DNA from: Salinarimonas sp051117315
GTDB taxonomy: Bacteria > Pseudomonadota > Alphaproteobacteria > Rhizobiales > Beijerinckiaceae
DNA length: 34,849 nucleotides
NCBI GenBank assembly: GCA_051117315.1
Contig: JBNPEA010000056.1
Span: forward strand, 1-34,849
Reading direction: 5' to 3'
Shown here: positions 30,802-34,849 of the stretch, one piece after another
Numbering within the stretch: the first letter of the stretch is position 1
How the letters are laid out: each line of letters opens with the position of its first letter
The notes under the pieces: generated by a model
Databases searched by the model: none
The model's input: the letters and a program-made list of their open reading frames with translations, nothing else
Told to the model about the DNA's origin: nothing
Made by a program: the position numbers and the translations under genes

Positions 30802-32289
30802 TCATCGCGACTTGGTGATGAAGCTCTGCACCTCGGAGGAGAGCTGGGCCGTCTGGCTGTCGAGATCGCTCGAGACGGTGCTCAGCGAGGCGGCGGCGCG
30901 GCCGGTGTCGGCGGCGGCGTCGGAGACGCCGGTCATGCTGGTGGTGATCTCGCGCACCGCGACGGACTGCTGCTCGACGGCGGCGGCGATCTGATCGGAC
31001 GTCTCGCTCAGCGTCGCGATCTGGGACCGGACCGACGCGATGACCTCGACCGTGTCGCCGGTCATCGATTGGATTCCGGCGATCCGCTCCTTGATCTCGT
31101 CGGTCGCCTTGGCCGTCTGCGTGGCGAGCGCCTTCACCTCGGCGGCGACCACCGCGAAGCCGCGGCCCGCCTCGCCGGCACGCGCGGCCTCGATCGTGGC
31201 GTTGAGCGCGAGCAGGTTGGTCTGGGCCGCGATGGACTGGATCACCTCGGTGATGCCGCCGATCGCCGCCGCCGCCTCCGCCAGGCGCTTGACCATGCCG
31301 TCCGCGCCGGTCGACTGGGTCGTGGCGTCGCGGGCGAGCTCGGTGGCGGTCGCCACCTGCGTCGCGATCTCGCCGATCGAGGCGGCGAGCTCCTCGGTCG
31401 CCGCGGACACGGAGGCCGCCATCGCCTGCGCCCGCTCGGCGGTCTCCGCCATGCCCGACGCCGATTGCGCCATCGTGGCCGAGGACGCCGACAGCTGATC
31501 CACCGTGTGCGTCACGCCGGCTGCGAGGCGCACGTTGTCGGTGACGATCGACCAGGAGACCATCGGCCCGATGTAGGTGCCCTGCGCATCGCGCATGGCG
31601 CTGACCTTGAGGTTGAGCGTCTCCGGGCCGACGCGGATGTTGGAGTTCATCGGCAGCCGCGAGGGGTCGCGCAGGATGCCGTGCTGATGGCTCGGGTTCT
31701 TGTGGAACACGTCGACGGTCGAGCCCATCATCTGGTCGACCGTGATCGGCAGATGCTGCTCGATCCCCTTCAGCGTCTCGCGGCTGGTCTTGTTCAGGTA
31801 GTTGATCTTGAAGTCGACGGGGTCGCAGGTCATCACCGCGATCGGCATCTCGTCGATCATCTGCAGGAGACGCTGCGTCTCCGCTTCCTTCTCGAGCGCC
31901 TTGGTCGTGACGTTCCAGGTCAGCGAGGCGTGCGTGTAGCGACCGCGCGCGTCGAAGACCGGGGCGATGTTCAGCGACAGGCGCTCGCGCCCGAGCTTGA
32001 TGTCGGCCGTGTGCGGCAGGCGCCGCGGGTCCGACAGGAGCGCACGCTGGTGCTCCGGGCGCTTGTGGAACACGTCGATCGAGGTGCCGACGATGCGCTC
32101 CACGTCGATGTCGAGCTCGTGGGCGATGTCGCGCAGGAGCTTGCGCGAGGACTCGTTGGCATAGACGATCTCGAAGCTGGGGACCTCGCAGAGCATCACC
32201 GCGTCCGGCAGGCCGTCGAGGACGAAGCGGGCATCGAGGCCGACGTCGCCGGCTTGCGACGAGAAACGCATGGTCTTGAGAGCGAGCAT
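30802..32289 (-). CDS. Soluble methyl-accepting chemotaxis protein with two PAS domains
   Basis: A 495-residue cytoplasmic chemoreceptor. There are no membrane segments or signal peptide. Two PAS domains (about 20-130 and 145-255) are internal duplicates: GTSIDVFHKRPEHQRALLSDPRRLP matches GSTVDVFHKNPSHQHGILRDPSRLP. A linker helix leads to the signalling hairpin, whose tip is QTNLLALNATIEAARAGEAGRGFAVVAAEVKALA. No CheR-binding pentapeptide is seen at the end (FITKSR). It would signal internal redox, light or ligand state to CheA. The ATG at 32289 has GGAG about 10 bases upstream. Confidence 0.93.
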   Translation of the reverse strand: MLALKTMRFSSQAGDVGLDARFVLDGLPDAVMLCEVPSFEIVYANESSRKLLRDIAHELDIDVERIVGTSIDVFHKRPEHQRALLSDPRRLPHTADIKLGRERLSLNIAPVFDARGRYTHASLTWNVTTKALEKEAETQRLLQMIDEMPIAVMTCDPVDFKINYLNKTSRETLKGIEQHLPITVDQMMGSTVDVFHKNPSHQHGILRDPSRLPMNSNIRVGPETLNLKVSAMRDAQGTYIGPMVSWSIVTDNVRLAAGVTHTVDQLSASSATMAQSASGMAETAERAQAMAASVSAATEELAASIGEIATQVATATELARDATTQSTGADGMVKRLAEAAAAIGGITEVIQSIAAQTNLLALNATIEAARAGEAGRGFAVVAAEVKALATQTAKATDEIKERIAGIQSMTGDTVEVIASVRSQIATLSETSDQIAAAVEQQSVAVREITTSMTGVSDAAADTGRAAASLSTVSSDLDSQTAQLSSEVQSFITKSR

Positions 32290-32656
32290 CGGGTGGGAAC
32301 TCCATCGCGTCGGGAAATCAGATCTAGGGGCCCGCGGTCGTCCGCGGGCCAGCGAGGATCCTCCCGGCCCGTGCCGAAGCCGGGGCCGTCGAGACCGGGG
32401 GTTGCCGTAGCGCGAGATCAGTCAAGGGATGCCGTTGCCGTGACGATCGCCGTCCCATGAGCGTAATCCGCGCGCCGCGACATGGCGTCCCCGGAGAATT
32501 CGTTAATTTGTACCTGATTCATATGAACAAGTACTTAAGCAGACGTACGTATCCGCCATCTTGCAAGGTTCGATGACTCCGAGTTGGAGGTGAATTCGGA
32601 TGTGACTGGTACCCAAGGTAGTCGTCTGGCGGGCGAAAGGTCCCGCGACGGCCTTC
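32290..32656. promoter_or_regulatory. 367-base gap upstream of the chemoreceptor, with palindromes
   Basis: It holds no convincing gene. The part nearest the chemoreceptor is GC-rich and carries the hairpin at 32329-32350. The part at 32500-32560 is strikingly AT-rich for this genome and packed with palindromes (TTCATATGAA 32518-32527, AAGTACTT 32529-32536, ACGTACGT 32543-32550). On the minus strand TTGTTC with ATTAAC at 17-base spacing is a weak promoter match for the chemoreceptor. Confidence 0.4.
32329..32350 (-). other. Perfect 9-bp hairpin in the chemoreceptor leader
   Basis: GGCCCGCGG, loop TCGT, CCGCGGGCC, ending 39 bases before the chemoreceptor ATG. No U-run follows on either strand, so it is not a clear terminator. 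Confidence 0.5.
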
Positions 32657-33448
32657 TCAGTCGCCGCTCGTCAGGGCGTGCAGCGCAATGCCGCAGGTCA
32701 CGGCCACGTTCAGGCTGTCGAAGCCGCCCGCCATGGGGATGCGCAGCGTCCGGGCGCGGGCGAGCACTGCGTCGGGGAGGCCGGGCCCCTCGGTGCCGAG
32801 CACCAGCGCGGCGCGCGGCGGCCGCGCCAAGCCGGCGAGCGTCTCCTTCCCCCGCGGCGAGAGCGCGAGGGGCGTGAAGCCCGCGGCCTCGAGCGCCGCG
32901 ATGGTCGCGAGCGGCCCGCCCGCGCGGGCGAAGGGCACGAGGAGCGCGCCGCCGGCGGAGACGCGGATCGCCTTGCGGTAGAGCGGGTCGCAGGTCTCGC
33001 CGTCGAGGATCACGGCGTCGGCGCCGAAGGCGGCGGCGTTGCGAAAGACGCCGCCGACGTTGTCGTGGTTGGTCAGCCCGATCAGCGCCACGACCAGCGC
33101 CCGCGCCGGCAGTCCGGTGAGCAGCGTCGCCGCGTCGGGCTCGGCGCCGCGCAGGCCGATGGCCAGCACGCCGCGGTGGATCGGAAAGCCGGCGATCGCC
33201 TCCACCACCGGCTGGGGAGCGACGTGAACGGGAACGTCCGGCGGGATCGCCGTGGCGAGCGCCGCGCGCTTGTCGGACAGGAGGACGGAGGCGAGCGCGA
33301 AGCGCCCGCGCCCGGCGGCGATGCGCAGCGCCACCTCGCCCTCGATCACGAACCTGCCGGCCCGCCCCACGAGATCCTTCTCGCGGATCGCCTGATAATC
33401 GGCGATGCGCGGGTCGTCGGGGTCGTCGATCGGGATCGTCTCGCGCAC
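32657..33448 (-). CDS. TrmH/SpoU family RNA 2'-O-methyltransferase
   Basis: A 263-residue SPOUT methyltransferase. An L30e-like RNA-binding start (DYQAIREKDLVGRAGRFVIEGEVALRIA) is followed by the three SpoU motifs: LIGLTNHDNVGGVFRNAAAFGADAVIL (motif 1), ALVLGTEGPGLP (motif 2) and RIPMAGGFDSLNVAVTCGIALHAL (motif 3, ending near the C-terminus), which form the AdoMet-binding knot. It methylates a ribose in tRNA or 23S rRNA; the site cannot be told. GTG start at 33448 with GGGGGAG about 5 bases upstream. It lies 14 bases after the amidohydrolase gene, so they are co-transcribed. Confidence 0.92.
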   Translation of the reverse strand: MRETIPIDDPDDPRIADYQAIREKDLVGRAGRFVIEGEVALRIAAGRGRFALASVLLSDKRAALATAIPPDVPVHVAPQPVVEAIAGFPIHRGVLAIGLRGAEPDAATLLTGLPARALVVALIGLTNHDNVGGVFRNAAAFGADAVILDGETCDPLYRKAIRVSAGGALLVPFARAGGPLATIAALEAAGFTPLALSPRGKETLAGLARPPRAALVLGTEGPGLPDAVLARARTLRIPMAGGFDSLNVAVTCGIALHALTSGD

Positions 33449-33462
33449 CGCGCTCCCCCGCC

Positions 33463-34849
33463 TCACCCGTTCTCGTGGACGATCGCGCCGTCGACGATGG
33501 TCATGGCACAACGCGTATCGCGCACCGCGTCGGGGTCGGCGAGGAAATCGTGCGTGAACACCGCGAGGTCCGCCAGCATGCCGGGCGCGAGGCGCCCGCG
33601 GGTCGCCTCCTCCTTCTCGACGAAGGCGCCGAATGCGGTGAAGGCGGCGAGCGCGGTCTCCGGAGAGACGCGCTCGGACGCGTCCATCACCCGGCCGGTC
33701 CGGGTGCGCCGCGTCATCATCGCCTCGAGAGACAGGCGCGGGTCCAGCGCGCAGACCGGCGCGTCCGACGAGGCTGCGGGCTGGAGCCCCGCCTCGATCC
33801 AGGTCCGCGTCGGGTAGGAGGGGAGCGCACGTGCCTCGCCGAGGACGTCGACGTAGAGATCGCCGAAATCGTGCAGGAAGACCGGCTGCGGCACCGGCTC
33901 GATGCGAAGCCGCACCATGCGCGCGGTCTGGTCCGGGCGGGCGAAGCCGCAATGCTCGATGCGATGGCGCCGGTCCGGATCCGGCGCAGCGGCGAGCGCG
34001 GCCTCCATGGCGTCCAGCGTCTGCTCGATGGCGGCGTCGCCGATGGCGTGCACGGCGAGCTGCCAGCCCTGATCGTGGTAGCGACGCGTGTAGTCGCGCA
34101 TCTCGTCGTCCGTCAGCGACAGGAGCCCGCGCGTCTCGGGCGTGCCGAGATAGGGCGCGCTCATCGCGGCCGTGCGCCCGCCGGCGCTGCCATCGGTGAA
34201 GATCTTGACCTGCTTCGCCTTGAGCCGCGCGTCGCCCCGGCCGGGGCGGAAGCCCGCCTCGTAGGCCGCCTCGGCGATGCCGCCGGGCCCGCCGAGCAGG
34301 CATTGCGAGACGCGCACCGGCAGCCGGCCCGCTTCGTGCGCCGCGTCGTAGGCGTGGAGCTCCGCCGTGCCGGCGCGCATGCCCACCGCCGCGTCCATCA
34401 CCCCGACGATGCCGTGCCCGAGGCAGGCGCGCCCGGCACGCTCGATCGCGTCGACGAGCTCCGCCTGCGACGGGTCGGGGATCGCCGCGCGCACCGGGTC
34501 ACGGGCGGTCTCCGCGAGGAGGCCCGTGAGGCGGCCGTGCGCGTCCGTCTCGATCAGCCCGCCCTGCGGCGCCCGGCTGGTCTCGTCGATGCCGGCGAGC
34601 GTCAGCGCCAGCGAGTTGCAGATGGCGACGTGGCCGCAGGCCCGCACGATGTAGGCGGGGTTGTCCGGCGCGGCGTGGTCGAGCTCGTCGCGCGTCGGAT
34701 GCCGGCCGACGTCGAGGCGGGCCTGATCGTAGCCCCGCGCCAGGACCCAGGTGCCCTTCGGCAGGGCGGCCGCGCGCTCCGCCACCCGGGCGAGGAGCGC
34801 GTCGAGGGTCGGCGCCGCCTGCGGGGTCAGGTCGAGCTCGACCATGGTG
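33463..34849 (-). CDS. YtcJ-like metal-dependent amidohydrolase (5' end outside window)
   Basis: About 462 codons of an amidohydrolase-family-3 protein (YtcJ type, usually about 530-560 residues). The visible frame runs off the right edge of the window. The ATG at 34845 is probably internal, because the metal-binding HxH strand expected before VELDL is not in the window. Seen: YIVRACGHVAICNSLAL, the GLLAETA segment, VKIFTDGSAGGRTAAM, the HAIGDAAIEQTLDA strand, RHRIEHCGFARPDQ, the SSDAPVCALDP end and the C-terminal GRLAPGMLADLAVFTHD, all standard for the family. It would hydrolyse an amide or imide bond of an unknown small molecule. It is the first visible gene of an operon with the RNA methyltransferase. 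Confidence 0.92.
   Translation of the reverse strand, partial: TMVELDLTPQAAPTLDALLARVAERAAALPKGTWVLARGYDQARLDVGRHPTRDELDHAAPDNPAYIVRACGHVAICNSLALTLAGIDETSRAPQGGLIETDAHGRLTGLLAETARDPVRAAIPDPSQAELVDAIERAGRACLGHGIVGVMDAAVGMRAGTAELHAYDAAHEAGRLPVRVSQCLLGGPGGIAEAAYEAGFRPGRGDARLKAKQVKIFTDGSAGGRTAAMSAPYLGTPETRGLLSLTDDEMRDYTRRYHDQGWQLAVHAIGDAAIEQTLDAMEAALAAAPDPDRRHRIEHCGFARPDQTARMVRLRIEPVPQPVFLHDFGDLYVDVLGEARALPSYPTRTWIEAGLQPAASSDAPVCALDPRLSLEAMMTRRTRTGRVMDASERVSPETALAAFTAFGAFVEKEEATRGRLAPGMLADLAVFTHDFLADPDAVRDTRCAMTIVDGAIVHENG

Noticed and set aside
32524..32577. 17-codon frame in the AT-rich block
   Set aside because: No ribosome site, and it overlaps a palindrome cluster; too short to support.

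Overview
The window is a very GC-rich stretch (third codon positions are almost all G or C) from an alphaproteobacterium. The gene content fits the Hyphomicrobiales, with the Methylobacteriaceae/Salinarimonadaceae kind of genome my best guess: a DnaE2 error-prone polymerase, an mnmE-mnmG pair, many LysR regulators, EamA exporters, a soluble PAS chemoreceptor and MmsA. The taxon is inferred from codon use and gene content only. I see no tRNA, rRNA, CRISPR array, insertion sequence, integrase or phage gene.

Left part (1-11 kb), mostly housekeeping. The 3' part of dnaE2 and a YafJ-like glutamine amidotransferase lie on the plus strand. A leftward block follows: rlmN, a small membrane protein, mnmE, mnmG and comF. 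Here comF follows mnmG, where many alphaproteobacteria have rsmG-parA-parB. Upstream of rlmN is an intergenic patch with a candidate small RNA (plus strand) and a 26-codon membrane peptide gene (minus strand), converging on one perfect 14-bp hairpin.

Middle (11-22 kb). The most interesting locus is at 11.3-13.65 kb: a 78-residue precursor-like peptide, one base from a MvdD/RimK-type ATP-grasp ligase, then an EamA transporter. It reads as a compact graspetide (omega-ester/amide RiPP) cluster with its own promoter. It is followed by a MepA murein endopeptidase, a gamma-glutamyltransferase, a 45-residue membrane protein, a DUF1223 thioredoxin-like protein, an orphan Fe(II)/2-oxoglutarate oxygenase, an EamA exporter with an unknown partner gene and a divergent LysR regulator, and a lipid A-type acyltransferase.

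Right part (22-31 kb), accessory in character. Three type II toxin-antitoxin modules stand within 3.8 kb (RelE/HigB-XRE, Xre/MbcA-RES, and a PemK/MazF-like pair), interrupted only by an MDR dehydrogenase. The RelE/XRE module is visibly poorer in GC than its neighbours and has a perfect 18-bp inverted repeat in its promoter. After mmsA and its divergent LysR regulator comes a two-gene type II restriction-modification system: a D12-class adenine methyltransferase overlapping a DpnII-like nuclease.

The right end (31-34.8 kb) holds a soluble chemoreceptor with duplicated PAS domains, a TrmH/SpoU RNA methyltransferase and an amidohydrolase cut by the window edge. All family assignments come from reading motifs and from memory of the families; no database search was possible.
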